NCBI GenBank assembly: GCA_022570795.1
Contig: JAKUDP010000007.1
Coordinates: 186,001-250,000 of the forward strand
Direction: 5' to 3'
Source of the DNA: Sphaerulina vaccinii
Lineage: Eukaryota > Ascomycota > Dothideomycetes > Mycosphaerellales > Mycosphaerellaceae
DNA: 64,000 nt
Part shown: positions 23,182 through 34,645 of the stretch, piece by piece
Layout of the letters: the number at the start of each line of letters is the position of its first letter
Position numbering within the stretch: position 1 is the stretch's first letter
The notes under the pieces: generated by a model
The model's database searches: none
Told to the model about the DNA's origin: nothing
The model's input: only the letters and a program-made list of their open reading frames with translations
Program-made: the position numbers and the translations under genes

Positions 23182-24663
23182 GGCCGCAATGCGCCTCGTT
23201 TGTTTGCGCCCAGTCGCGAATGTCGTGCGGACAACGAGGAGAGCAGTGATCTGCAATCCTCACCTGGTATAATCACTGCGGCAGTTGTTCGGGTTGAGTT
23301 TGCGATGATGCTCTTCGTGTCAATGCGTAGGTTTGTCGTATGGCGGATTGATTGGCTTCCAAAATCCGAATCGATAGCGACAGAACGCAACAGGCCAAGA
23401 GGGCAGCAAGAGAATCTGGTCTGAAGAACAAAGCGAGTGTCAGCGGTAACAGCAACACAAGAATAGCAAGTGCAGATAGATAGACAGGTGTGGCAGCGGC
23501 GATGATGTGGATGTGTGGCAGGTAAGGTAGCTGTGCTGCAGAAAGCTCCAATCTTTTGTCCAGACGGCAACAAGCGGGCTCTTCTGCTGGCTGCATCTTC
23601 GAAATCAAGTTTTACAATTCACTTCTCTGGCCAAGATCCTGCACTCTTCCTTCCATAGCGTCTTCCTGTGCGCTCTTCCCAGTCAAGCCTGAGCGGCTGC
23701 GCGATACAAACGGATGTGCGTTTATATGCAGCATCGGATAGTCGCAGGTGTCACCACGCAGTATCAAGATGCACCGCTGATCGACAGAGCGCTTATCTGT
23801 GTGTTCGGAAGCTGGTTGGAAAAGGACAAACGCTGTCTTCTTTGCAAATACTGCTTCACGGCGTACATATGCATATATATATAAGTCTTGCCCAGAGTAT
23901 GGTTGACCGTTAGTCGTGAGGAGCATTTGCCATTGTTCGGTTAATGTGGACGCCTTATCAATATGCTCGCTGACCAACGAGGGACGAGCAACAGTCGACG
24001 GGCTGAACCGATGCGTATTTCATGCAAGGCATTCCATTGAGTGCAGCCGAGATGTAGTCGGTCGGGTGCTGGCATCGTCGAGGCGGTTTGTAACATGTTC
24101 ATTGGCATCTGTAGATTGAGATTGATAGTGAAGGCAGAGCACGTTCTTGATAGCGACATTAGTGAGAATCTGACGTCGTCTTAAGCGAAATGCTAATGAA
24201 AGTGAAGTTGGCGGAGTGGCTTCCGTATTCGCGGGCGTTGGCGCTTGAGTGTGGAAGTCTGGCTCCAAGGTCGAAGAATGTGAGGTCGATGAAGCGATGC
24301 GTTACACAACATATCACTCTGGCTAGCAATTCCTTCTTTCGTTGACAGTCTCGCACAGCAACAACTAATGTTTCGAAAAAGTCCGAGGGATCATAATTGT
24401 CGTCTGCTATATCAGCTCAGACTACTGCTGGGCGAAGTCAAATCGACGGCATCGCCGATCTGAAAACGCGGGTTCGAGTGCTGCCACAACCAGACTTGCT
24501 TGAACTCCTTGTCTAGCTCGACATACCGATCACTTCTCCGGATTTGCATGCTGCACACCTACGTATCTTCTCCTTCTTCGACAACAGGAAAACCTCATCG
24601 TCGACTCAGTAGCAAGAACGGATATCTGAAGTGGAGCCCCTCTGCTGATCAGCTGCAAACACC
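23182..24663. other. Intergenic region between divergent genes, 1.5 kb
   Basis: Divergent promoter region of the metalloprotease and the Whi5/Nrm1-like gene. A minus-strand frame of about 107 codons (ATG near 23596, stop 23273) has two hydrophobic stretches and might be a small membrane protein or leader ORF. It has no known motif and I do not call it. Confidence 0.4.
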
Positions 24664-25877
24664 ATGGCGGCTACCACGAGGATAGAGAGACCCGAAGATG
24701 TCGCCAGCAAAGTCATGCGGAGAGTGCAGGTCTCCAAGGTAAGCACACGACAATGGCATCTATCACAATGGCGACTGCAGAACAATAGCTAACTGCTGCC
24801 TCTGCTCAGATGACCCGGACGCTGCAGGATCGTCTCGCACTGGCCAATGTCAAGATTCAGAATGGATGGCAGAATTTGAGTCTGGATGCCATTGAGCCTC
24901 GAGTGGAAGAGCGTATGAGGATGAAGAGACCAGCTTCGAGCAACGATACCATCTCCGACACTGCCTCTACAACTTCCAGCCGGCTGCATTCCAGCAATGG
25001 CCTGGCTTCATCGCCCATCACCGAACCCTTCTTTTCCGACGATCTACCAAGATCTGGAGGAAGCTTTAGGCATAAGAGAATCAGACCTGCAGAACCAGTG
25101 CAGCCTCCCGTATCAGGCGCAGTCACAGGTCGACGGACAAGAGGCGCTGCTGCTCGTCAGGCTACATGGAAGAAGCGTGAGGGACTTCCGGAGTCTTCGC
25201 CTATCAAGCACACCAAGCACGCACGCCTTCAGTCTTCGACAACGAACATGTCGCATATATCACGACTATCTTTCATCTCAGAAGGATCTACCATCGCAGA
25301 CGACCCGCCGTCACCCGAATTCAGCGAAGATGATGATACAGATATACCCATCACCAGCTTCAGCATCAATGCCTCTAGCCGTATCACATCTTCTCCACCA
25401 CGAACACCTCCTCCACAGCGACGCATCAGGAGCATCAACCAAGTATCTTGGTCACGTACACCGAAAGCAGACGACGATGGAGCTGACCTCCTCATGTACC
25501 TTGCTACATCTCCCTCACCAGCCGTCGGCGCTTCCAACGCCAAGACTGTCATTCAGCCACCGAGTACCCCACCCTGCAAGTCCACACCTCTTCCGTCCTC
25601 ACACATGACTCCTGGTACTGCTGGCAACGGATTTCTCGGCTTTGGACCTAATACGCCAGGCGTCAAATTCGACTTCAGCGATTTCATCAACGTAACACCA
25701 TCACCAGGACAAGGACATTGGAACCGCACACCGGTCGCTGGCAGAACTCCAGGCGCTTCTGCTAGACGGAGATTGGACTTTGATAAGCTCATGCCACCCG
25801 TCACAAGTCCCACCATGACTCGCAATAGCCGCAGCAGTGGTTTGGGCATGGATCTTGGAGGAGATCTACGAACATGA
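24664..25877 (+). CDS. Whi5/Nrm1-like repressor of G1/S transcription
   Basis: Exons 24664-24738 and 24810-25877 give 380 residues. Whi5 and Nrm1 proteins bind the SBF/MBF factors through a short GTB motif and hold back G1/S genes until CDK phosphorylates them. Two conserved blocks are visible: LQDRLALANVKIQNGWQNLS near the N-terminus and the GTB-like DLLMYLATSPSPA. Between and after them lie many SP/TP sites, as expected for CDK substrates, in an otherwise low-complexity sequence. A basic patch (KRIRPAE, GRRTRG) may direct nuclear import. Whether it acts like Whi5 or Nrm1 cannot be told from sequence. Confidence 0.85.
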
Positions 25878-27351
25878 GTTTGACTTCGAGTGCGACTTTC
25901 CTTTGTGGACCTCATGATTGCTACGATACAATTCACGATGGTGCTCGAGAAACACAACAACTCGAGCACACCCAAGACTATCATGTCTTCTGGCATACAC
26001 CGAATGCCACATGCAACAATATTTGCAGACGCAATGCGAGCGAGCGACTTTTGCTTTTACTGCCCAGATGAGGGATCTGTTATGTTTGGATGGCGAACCA
26101 TGGCGCACGAGATATATACCCACGACCTGACTATCCTTTGCGATATGTACGCAAGAAGAGGAGAAGAAGAAGAAGAAGAACGAAGAAGATGAAGATGCAT
26201 TGATTGGAACGGCATCCCATGTCTGGGAGAAGAGTGTGTGAACATGGAAAAGGGAAAAAATGCTTTTCGGCTGAATGTGGAAGCGCGAGCGCGACGCGAA
26301 CGCGTTCAAGACCAAGAAACCTGGCAATGACTGGGAAATGCTGTGTGAAAGTGGGCAAAGATGTATGCATGTGTTACTGGCAGCTGTAGGTAGCTATCGT
26401 AATGTGAGAGAATGCTTCGCAACGTGTTTGGAAAGAGTTGTGGTAAATTGAGACCCAAAGGATGAGGCGCGGGTTCTATCCTGAAGACGCGTTATGTTGT
26501 CGCGCTAGGATCGCGCGGATGGATCGGTTGAACACCGAAACTAGGAGGACGCGAAGGTTTAGAGTTAAGTGCTTGCGGCGAGACACAACGATGACCTAGG
26601 ATGTGGGAAGTGCTCTGCCAGGCTGCAGAGAGCGGTGTTGGTGAATGAGCATCACTTGCCGAAGCACTTGAGAATGTATGTTGGCAATGGTATTGTTCCA
26701 GGGTCGTTGTCGCTGCGACGGATGGAATGTGTTTTGACGATCGAGCCCACGACTATCCTGTCTGAATCTTGACCTGCCAGAATAGGGAATAGCAACGACT
26801 TGAACAAGAGTGGTCTCCTCGAGACACAAACTTGGAAGAGACCAGCCTTGATCGACGGCAGTTTGAACAACAAGAAGTACGAGGCTGGTGAGCCGATCCA
26901 TCTCTTCGACACAATCAAAACGCTGCTCAAAGGCCAAGATATATGCCGGGCTCCCAATTTCACATACGGTAGCAGCATGAAGCTGTAAGGGCATCTATTC
27001 AACTATCTTTTCGTCTTCAATCTCTCATCGATCAAGTCCGACGTATGTTCTCAACAACTGATGATATAGAGCTTTCGGAAAATACATTTTACTTCACTTC
27101 CGTCTTGGCAACATACTGTATGCTTCATATCTTAGTCATCACTGAGGCTAATGCAGGTGAGGTGCGAGTCCGCCGCTGCCGACATTTCGAAACACCCTTT
27201 TGTATGACATGTTCCTCGACAGCAGCATCACCTGACACGAGCACAATCACAGCGAATGTAACTGGGACAGCACAGCACGATGCACAACTAGAGACCCCTA
27301 GAAATACAATACCGACAACGACGACCTCCGCGCACGCATGCGCCGCCCCTG
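25878..27351. other. Intergenic region, 1.5 kb
   Basis: No supported gene. Includes a purine microsatellite near 26151-26200 and the upstream region of LCB1. Several overlapping short frames have no motif. Confidence 0.5.
26151..26200 (+). repeat. GAA-type purine microsatellite
   Basis: About 50 bp of nearly pure purine on the plus strand, largely (AGA/GAA)n with interruptions. It lies in the intergenic region after the Whi5/Nrm1-like gene. Confidence 0.8.
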
Positions 27352-28975
27352 ATGATGAACGCGACTCTGGCCAGCCTGTCAGGCGGCGAGTTGCCATCTT
27401 CCGCACTCGCCTTCATCGACAACACTGCATCCTACTTACAGCAAATACCTGGTTCTGCGATCATCGTGCGCTATATCCGATCTTCCTACCAAAATGACCC
27501 CGTTCGCAGTGCAGTTGAGCTGTTCCTGTTCGTCTTCGCAGTGCGCTACATGCTTGCACCAACATACAGCACCAAGAGGAAAAAGAATGTGCCCCTGACT
27601 GAAGACGAGGTTGACGAGTTGGTGGAAGACTGGACACCAGAGCCTTTGGCAGGCGAGGAGACTGAATTCGAGAAGCTCACCAACGAGAAGTCGCCTGTTA
27701 TTACCGGACCGGCAGGACCGAAGGCGAAGCTGGCAAATGGCAGAACGGTCACCAATCTTGCCAGCTACAACCATTACAACTTTGCTGGCAATCAGGATCT
27801 GATGAACAAGGCCGTCACCACAGTGCGTACCTATGGCGTGGGTCCTTGCTCTCCACCCGGCTTCTACGGCACACAGGACGTCCATATGAAGAGCGAGGCA
27901 GACATTGCGGCGCATATCGGAATGCCAGCAGCTATTATCTACGCCCAGAGCTTCTCTACCATCAGCAGTGTCATTCCGGCATTCAGCAAGAGAGGAGACG
28001 TGATTGTGGCAGACAAGGCAGTCAACTATCCCATCAGAAAGGGACTGCAGATTTCGAGAAGTACAGTCCACTGGTATGAGCACAACGATATGGAAGATCT
28101 GGAACGCGTACTGCAACGAGTCGTCAAGCAGGGACAAGGCAAACCGCTTACGAGGAGGTTCATTGTCACAGAAGGCTTGTTCGAGAACGTTGGCGATGTG
28201 GTGGACATGCCAACGCTGATCGAGCTCAAGTTCAAGTACAAGTTCCGCATCATCCTGGACGAGACGTGGTCATATGGTATCCTGGGACGAACTGGCAAAG
28301 GAGTGACAGAACACCAGAATGTGGATCCTACCAATGTAGACATGATCATTGGTGGTCTCGCTGGAGCGATGTCAAGTGGTGGTGGCTTCTGCGCAGGCAA
28401 CACTGAGATTGTAGAACATCAGCGACTTAGTGCGTCCGCCTACACGTTCTCGGCTGCACTGCCAGCATTCCTTGCCACTACAGCGTCCGAGACTGTCACG
28501 ATGCTGCAGGAAGAACCACGACACATTGCCACATTGAGAGAGAACATTCTTGCTATGCGCGCACAGCTTGATCCGCGAAGCGACTGGGTCCGCACACTCA
28601 GTGCGCCAGAGAATCCCATCGTACTTCTCGTCCTGAAAGACCAACACGTACAGGAGCGAGCATTGACTCGAGCTGAGCAAGAGGCTCTTCTGCAGGATTG
28701 CGTTGATGAGGTATGTCGGCTTTCCTCTTTCTAATCCGTTCCGCCCACTGACTCGATTCTAGTGCCTGAACAATGGCGTTCTCGTCACGCGACTGAAGTC
28801 CATGCCTGGTGCGCTTGGACTAGCGCCGAAAGAACTCGAGAAGGAATGGCAACCTCAGCCGGCTCTGAAGGTCTGCGTTACAGCTGGTCTCTCGAAGAAA
28901 GAGACTGAGAAGGCTGGTATTGTCATTAGACACGCCATCACTACTGTCATGAAGAGCAGGAAGTGGCAGAGGTAG
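27352..28975 (+). CDS. LCB1: Serine palmitoyltransferase subunit 1
   Basis: Exons 27352-28710 and 28763-28975 give 523 residues (starting at MMNATL; the second ATG is equally possible). With LCB2 this ER-membrane subunit condenses serine and palmitoyl-CoA, the first step of sphingolipid synthesis. One N-terminal membrane span (about residues 45-65, near AVELFLFVFAVRYML) precedes the alpha-oxoamine synthase fold: NYNFAGNQ-like block, GSYGVGPCSPPGFYGT-like block, DETWSYGILGRTGKG. The place where LCB2 has the PLP-binding Lys reads GGLAGAMSSGGGFCAG without it, as expected for LCB1, which is not itself PLP-bound. Full length and ordinary. Confidence 0.95.
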
Positions 28976-29297
28976 GCATAACATTGGCGGTATAAATTAA
29001 TGTAATAAGGATCTATCCCGTCCTGTGATCAACTGAAGCCTTTCTAGAATCTCAACCCTGTCCGATATTTGTGTACAGCAGCCAGGGCCTTATCAGAACT
29101 TCTACCAGGCATAACAGATAACGAAACCACGAAGCGGGGAAGAGATCGCGATAAGTGACTTCGATCACAGATCACCAACATGGGAGTTCAAGTTAAGCTA
29201 AGTTACGGCATATGTATGTGCTTTCCGAGCGAGTGTGCACTTCTGTCCAGCACGAGCGCACTCGCTCCATCAACACCCACAACACCTTATCGCAACA
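28976..29297. other. Intergenic region
   Basis: No gene seen between the LCB1 stop and the start of the permease pseudogene. Confidence 0.5.
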
Positions 29298-31109
29298 ATG
29301 GACCACATCACACGAGCAGCAAAACGCACGCGAGAAGTTCTACAAGATAAATCCCCATATTTCTGGTTGGATCTTACCCAAGCAACAAAACTTCTTATGC
29401 TCCAGATGGTACTTGGACGAATATTGATCTTGATGTCACGCCTACTGAACGTAGGATTTGGACTAAGTTGAGTACGTTGGGATATTGGGTTTCTGATATT
29501 GTATGTATTCACCTTCACCCAAGAAGTAATGGATGAACTCGCTGGCACTTGGTGGATGAACTCTCTGGCACTTGATGAATGGACTCGCTAATGCACACTC
29601 GTATGTGTAGTTATCCGCCCAAACCTGGCAAATCGGCGCCAGCGTCCTCGCAATCGGCTTGACTTGGCGCGAAGCTATATGGTGTGTTCTCATCGGATCA
29701 ATTATCATGTCTGTAGCAATTGCGTTCAATGGAGCTCCTGGCGCGTATTTGAGAATTCCGTTTCCAGTTTGGATTCGAAGTGCTTTTGGATTTCACGGGG
29801 CGAAGTTTCCTGTTGTTTGTTTAGGATGGTTACTGCTATGTTTTGGTGAGTGAATGCACAAAAGGGGTGTTTGTGTTGATATTGATGTGGATCGCTGACG
29901 TTCCTCGCCAGGCACGCCATTTAAACTTATACGGGCAGTTTGGCACTTACTGTTATGTTGGCTGCGATCTGGCCGGGTTATCTGGATATGAAGAATCGTT
30001 TACCAGCGAGTGCGGGAATCACGAGTCAAGGTCTACTCAGTCATTTCTTGTTCTGGTGTATTCAGTTACCATTCTTGCTCATCCGGCCGCATAAGCTGAA
30101 ATGGTTCTTCTTCTTCAAAGCCTTTGTCACAATCACTGCTGCGGTTGGAACAACGATAGCAGTATGCGTCAAAGCTGGTGGAAGAAGTGGAGATATCTGG
30201 GATCAGAAACCTGCTGTCACGGGCTGGACGCGTTCTTGGTTGATTGTTTCGACTTTGACAGCGCAGACTGGAAGCTGGTCGACTGTCGGGACGAATATCT
30301 CTGATTTCACGAGATATGTGAAGAAGCCGAGGACGATTTTCACGCAGACTGTTTTCTTTCCGTTCATCTGCTTTGCCATTGCCATGCTGGGTATTGTCAG
30401 CGCTTCAGCATCGAAGCTCGCATATGGAGGAGAAGAATATATCTGGGATCCTCTTACGATTGCAGCCAAATGGACGTCTCCTGGAGGTCGAGCTGCGGCT
30501 TTCTATTGTGGTTTAGCTTGGATGGTTGCGCAGATTGGTGTTAATGTCTCTGCTAATGTCATTTCGGCTTCGAATGATCTGGCGAGCTTGTTTCCGAAGT
30601 ATATCAATATCCGGCGAGCGGCGATTTTGATCACGATTACTGGTGGTTGGGTTATGGTACCTTGGAAGATCATCACTAGTGCTGAGAGTTTGCTCAACTT
30701 CATGGCTAGTCTGGGGATATTTCTTGCTCCGATCATTGCGATATCCATTTCAGACTACTGGATTGTTAAGAGACGGAGAGTGGAAGTTCCGGCGCTGTAT
30801 AGTCCTGATGAACGGTATCGCTATATTGCTGGTTGGAATTGGAGAGCCTTCGTCGCTATGCTTGTTAGTATTGGACCTACGATGCCGAATCTGGCGAAGA
30901 ATGTCGACTCCTCAGTCAACATTGGTGGAGCGGCGGATATTGCGGACCTCGTCTGGTATTATGGCTTCTTGATTGCTTTCATTGTCTACATTGTACTCAG
31001 CAAGATATGGCCGGCGAGAGAGACTTTGCTCTCACAAGCAGAGCTCGAAGATATCGAGATCCATATTCGGGTTCATGGGAAAGAGTCTTGGAGCATGAAC
31101 GATTGAGGT
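29298..31109 (+). pseudogene. NCS1 family permease (uracil/allantoin/thiamine-type transporter), apparently disrupted
   Basis: Protein homology spans the whole family length but not one frame. The start (MDHITRAAK at 29298) must shift frame near 29350-29375 to reach WTNIDLDVTPTERRIWT; an intron follows at 29501-29610. A second frame break occurs near 29820, before RMVTAMFW. After the next intron (29846-29911) an in-frame TAA lies at 29922, where the family has a Gln codon. From about 29930 the rest is open for ~390 codons: AAIWPGYLDMKNRLP, TNISDFTRYVK, NVSANVISASNDLA and several membrane spans. NCS1 carriers import nucleobases and related compounds at the plasma membrane. Sequencing error is an alternative for single breaks but less likely for three. 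Confidence 0.75.
29531..29589 (+). repeat. Short tandem repeat inside the permease intron
   Basis: Two 23 bp copies (GGATGAACTCGCTGGCACTT and a one-base variant) at 29531-29553 and 29554-29576, plus a partial third to 29589. They lengthen the first intron to 110 bp, about twice the usual size here. Confidence 0.85.
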
Positions 31110-31333
31110 CGATTTTATGTTTGCTATACGGACCGAGTTGCTAAGCAACCGTTGCTCCTCTTTACCTGTACCTTCCTTCCCAGCCGACTTTCCCGTTTTG
31201 CATCCTTTACTTCTTGCATCGTTGCAGACTCTCACACAACAGTATAGCACCATACACCGGTAAGACCACCTGCGAGTGCTTTGCTGTAAGTATGAGCGGA
31301 ACTGACTGTTCTGCTTAGAACACCTATACAAGC

Positions 31334-31870
31334 ATGACTACTCTCTCTGAGCTGCAACAGCAAGAAATCGACCTCGAAAATATGAAGAAGATCAGCCTGA
31401 GATACACGTCCATGTTCGAAAGTTACATCCGTGATTGGTCTGCCACCGATCCTATAGCGTCACACTGCCTGTTTGGCGTCAACATTACGAGCATGTTCAT
31501 CGTAGAGCTCAACGATTCTGGTCTTGACGAGAAAGGGTATGATACTCATAGCGTCTACATATCTGCTACATCTGCTAACCTACGTGTCAAATTCTCTGCA
31601 GCTGGAGGCCTACAGGGCAAGAACCATTTCGACCTGTACTCTAAGGTGCAAGATCAATCTAATAGAGATGACCAAGCGTGGCGAGAAGTTTCTCAGGACA
31701 AGAGAGAAGTTGATGGAATGTTATTCGCCGATATGCTGCGGAGAACTAAGGACGATGTCGAGAAAATTGGGTCGGAATTGGCTGCTGAGGAGGAAGAGTT
31801 TGGAGTTGTGTTTGAGCAGGGCGATACCGCTACTGAAGTTGTGGAGTGGGACGCTGAGGTTCAAGATTGA
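31334..31870 (+). CDS. Hypothetical protein, 178 residues
   Basis: A single uninterrupted frame beginning MTTLSELQQQEIDLE. It is acidic, with probable helices at both ends (a coiled-coil-like C-terminal segment rich in Glu, RRTKDDVEKIGSELAAEEEE). No signal peptide, membrane span or known motif. A 116-codon frame overlaps it in another phase and is probably a shadow. Real coding status is moderately supported by length and by a clear ATG about 225 bp after the permease locus. Confidence 0.55.
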   Translation: MTTLSELQQQEIDLENMKKISLRYTSMFESYIRDWSATDPIASHCLFGVNITSMFIVELNDSGLDEKGYDTHSVYISATSANLRVKFSAAGGLQGKNHFDLYSKVQDQSNRDDQAWREVSQDKREVDGMLFADMLRRTKDDVEKIGSELAAEEEEFGVVFEQGDTATEVVEWDAEVQD

Positions 31871-31932
31871 GTGAACTCAGGCCAACGACATGTCATCCAG
31901 ACATTTCTCTGCAGGTACAACGATAGCTTTCC

Positions 31933-34131
31933 TTAATCGACCTTTATGATCTCAGACAGCGCTTCTGCGACTCCCACAGGATCTTCAAAGACATGCCAAT
32001 GTCCAACATCAGGAAGTACCACAAGGCCTTTCAAATTCTTCAACTTCTTCCCATACGCTTCACACAACTGTGGCGGCGACACCTTATCTTCCTCACCAGT
32101 AATAATCAGAGTTTCAGCTTCCATAGCACTGAAATCTAGCGTGACAGCAGAAGACTTTGCCAAAGCTGAGCATGCTTTTGCATAACCTTCTGGATCCTGA
32201 CCTAGCAAAGAGAGTCGTACTGCAGTAACAGCCAGAGACTTCTCCTTCTTAGTCTTCGCAGATGTTCCTGCATTAACCACGGCATCTACTACTGCTGACA
32301 TTCCTTTGGTACGTGCGAGAGCAGCACGTGTATCTGAGGCTTGCCTCCCTACCTCTGGAAGTGGTGATGGTGGAGGAGCGAGCAAGATCAGTTTGGAGAC
32401 TAGACTCGGGTGTTTGGTGGCGAAAGCTACAGCTATCAGACAGCCGAGGGAGTGTGCGAAGAGTGTGGCTCCTTCTCCAGAAGTGATATGTGCATGATCG
32501 AAGACACCTTTGAGGTCGTCTGCTAGTGAGTTTATGGTGAGTTCGTCGAGAGGCGATGTTGGTGAGAGGCCGTGACCTTCGAAGTCGAAGAGGTGGAGGG
32601 AATGAGAGGATGCGAGGGAGCTACTGGAGGTTATGAGAGGGGTCCAGTAATCGGCTGTGCCGCCGAGGCCGTGGACGAAGACAGCTGGAGGGCCTGTGGA
32701 GGAGCCGGATCGAATGTAATGTAGTTGTTTGCCTATGTCACATGCTGGAGGTAAGCAAGTGTCTCTGAACGGCGAAATCGAGCTCGTCGCCGTGGTGCGC
32801 TCAAGCTCGGTGGAATAATGCGAAGGAGAGATGATTTCACTTACCATTGATCAGACTTAATCCAGTGCCATTCACACTCTTTGCCAGATTGCTCGACACA
32901 ACAGCATTATTGACCTGTTCAAGTCGTCTTCCAGTCGGGTTCAGCGATTCAGGCGCTGCAATTCGATTCGAGAGCGTCCCAAGTCCTGTGATAGACACAG
33001 TCACCTCATCCCCAGCTTGCAAATACACTGGCGGATCACGACCAATACCCACGCCAGCTGGAGTCCCTGTAGCTAACACATCACCAGGCATGAGCGTCTG
33101 TCCTTCCGATATCGTCTTGATCAAGTAAGGAACCGAGAAGATCAGGTCCGCAGTCGTGGCATCCTGTCGTAACTCCCCGTTCACTCGAGTCTGTACTCTC
33201 AATTCTTTCCCCCTTTCCAACTGATCTTTCGGCACAGCCACTGGACCCATAGGACAAAACGTGTCAGGAGATTTCCCGATGTAAAACTGCTTATGATCTC
33301 GTTGTCGCTCTCGGGCTGTCATATCATTGATGATCGTATATCCCCAAACATGAAACATAGCGTCCTCCTCCGAGATCCTGAATCCAGCGTGCCCGATGAT
33401 CACACCTAGTTCACCTTCGTAGTCGACTGTTTTGGTAAACTCCGGGTGTGGAAATATCTCATCTCCATCTGCGATGATGGAAGAGAAACGTTTGGTGAAA
33501 ATCACAGGATGGGTTGGAATATCCACTTTGTCTGAACTGTCGAAACCGGATTTGTTGAATTCTTTGGCGTGTTCGGAGTAGTTCTTGCCTACGCATAAGA
33601 TGTCGCGTCCGCCTATTTGTAGCAAATTGAAAGTGGTTAGCAAGTGTCTCTGGAAAGGCGAGCGTTCTCACAGCGGGAGTTGTCTGTCAGTTTCTTGCCG
33701 CGGTGGGCCTGGAGTCTGGTGAGGTGAGATGTGGAGGATGAGCCTGATTTCAAAGTGATGCTACTTCACTTACGAATGGGAGCTTCCAGGCGAACAGAAG
33801 ATCGTTCTATGGGTTCACCACTGGAGATTATGTTGGCCTGTAAAAAGTGGTAAGCCAAAATTGCTTAAAAATGTATCTCTGACAGATGCGAGTGTTCTCT
33901 GAGCATATTCATTGCCTTGGTCGAGTTTTGACATCAGAGGAATGTGCATTTGAAACTCACTTCGCCAATCTGAATGACTTGATAGAGATTGGAAATTGGT
34001 GTTCCCGATTTGAAAGCCAAAGGCTGAATGGAAGTGCCATCGAGGTGTCCAACTCTCTCCGTGCCTGTGGTACGATCGGTGTAGGAGCAGTATTTGGTAA
34101 GCGATGCATTGCTGCTTCCATTTGTTGCCAT
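31933..34131 (-). CDS. FAH-superfamily domain fused to an alpha/beta hydrolase
   Basis: Exons 34131-33961, 33837-33774, 33612-32845 and 32732-31933 give 600 residues. Residues ~80-300 are a fumarylacetoacetate-hydrolase-type domain with probable metal ligands Glu144, Glu146 (YEGELGV) and Asp175 (IINDMTARE). Residues ~336-600 are an alpha/beta hydrolase: HGLGG (355-359), nucleophile Ser429 (AHSLG), Asp550 (GEEDKVSPP) and His579 (DVGHWH), like enol-lactonases and C-C hydrolases. The join is an in-frame intron (32733-32844) giving LSLINGKQLHYIRSG. Read without splicing, the FAH frame would end three bases after the donor. FAH enzymes act on oxo- and enol-acids; a hydrolase beside one suggests successive steps on a ring-cleavage product. 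The three introns (123, 161, 112 bp) are unusually long. Confidence 0.87.
32733..32844 (-). other. Long introner-like intron joining the two enzyme domains
   Basis: The minus strand carries AGAGACACTTGCTTACC (complement of about 32750-32766), shared with one change by the intron at 33613-33773 and with a few changes by the intron at 45402-45539. The shared block includes a likely branch point (GCTTAC/GCTAAC). The introns also begin with the same GTAAGTGA/GTAAGTGT. Confidence 0.65.
33613..33773 (-). other. Long introner-like intron (161 bp)
   Basis: The minus strand contains AGAGACACTTGCTAACC (complement of about 33636-33652), the same block as the neighbouring intron. Most introns in this window are 47-75 bp and lack it. 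Confidence 0.65.
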
Positions 34132-34645
34132 GATGGGGTTTCTCTAGAAACTCGATGTGCTGGTTGCTGTAAGGCAAAGTCAACAAAGTACAGCTCAGTT
34201 TTGATCAACTCGAGCTCTGTGGTGAGCTAAACTTTCAGCCTGCAGTTGCCGCACCATGAACATGCATGGATATTGCGGCCAGTGTCTCTGAGGTGACGAT
34301 GTCGCACAACAGATGGGAAAGGCGGAAGACGCAAGCTTGGAATTGCTCAAGAGCGGAGATCGCGGAAATCGTGCTCGAACATCCTCTAGCTCTGGCCCTG
34401 TCCGAGCCAATGACAATCCCTTGAGCACTCCAAGTCAGCTCTCCAATATGCTTGAGCCTTGGACAATCTGTGATTGCGTCCTAGTAACGGGTGAGGAGAT
34501 TGGCATGGCTGGTATATGGTGAAATATCCCCTCTTCAATGAGCGGAGTGGTAAAACCAAGTGTGCTCCCGCGAAGAGCCCTCGAGTGGACGACGTTCATA
34601 CTCACTCGATCATTCTGAGATCTCTTCAAACTTTCAAAATCCAAC
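34132..34645. other. Divergent promoter region
   Basis: 514 bp between two divergently transcribed genes, the hydrolase fusion (minus) and the acetate-transporter-like protein (plus). A bidirectional promoter would be consistent with shared regulation. No further gene seen. Confidence 0.5.

Noticed and set aside
23273..23608. Small minus-strand frame with two hydrophobic segments
   Set aside because: The reported frame begins with TTG; from the first ATG it is about 107 codons with no motif, and it lies in the promoter of the metalloprotease gene.
24400..24500. GGGTTCGAGTGC resembling a tRNA T-arm
   Set aside because: I could not fold a cloverleaf or pair an acceptor stem.
31524..31874. 116-codon frame overlapping the 178-residue hypothetical gene
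   Set aside because: Overlaps in another phase and has poorer start context; the longer frame is preferred.
32837..32855. Separate FAH and alpha/beta hydrolase genes
   Set aside because: The hydrolase 'start' ATGGTAAGTG is a splice donor and the FAH 'stop' lies in the same intron; the spliced frame is continuous.
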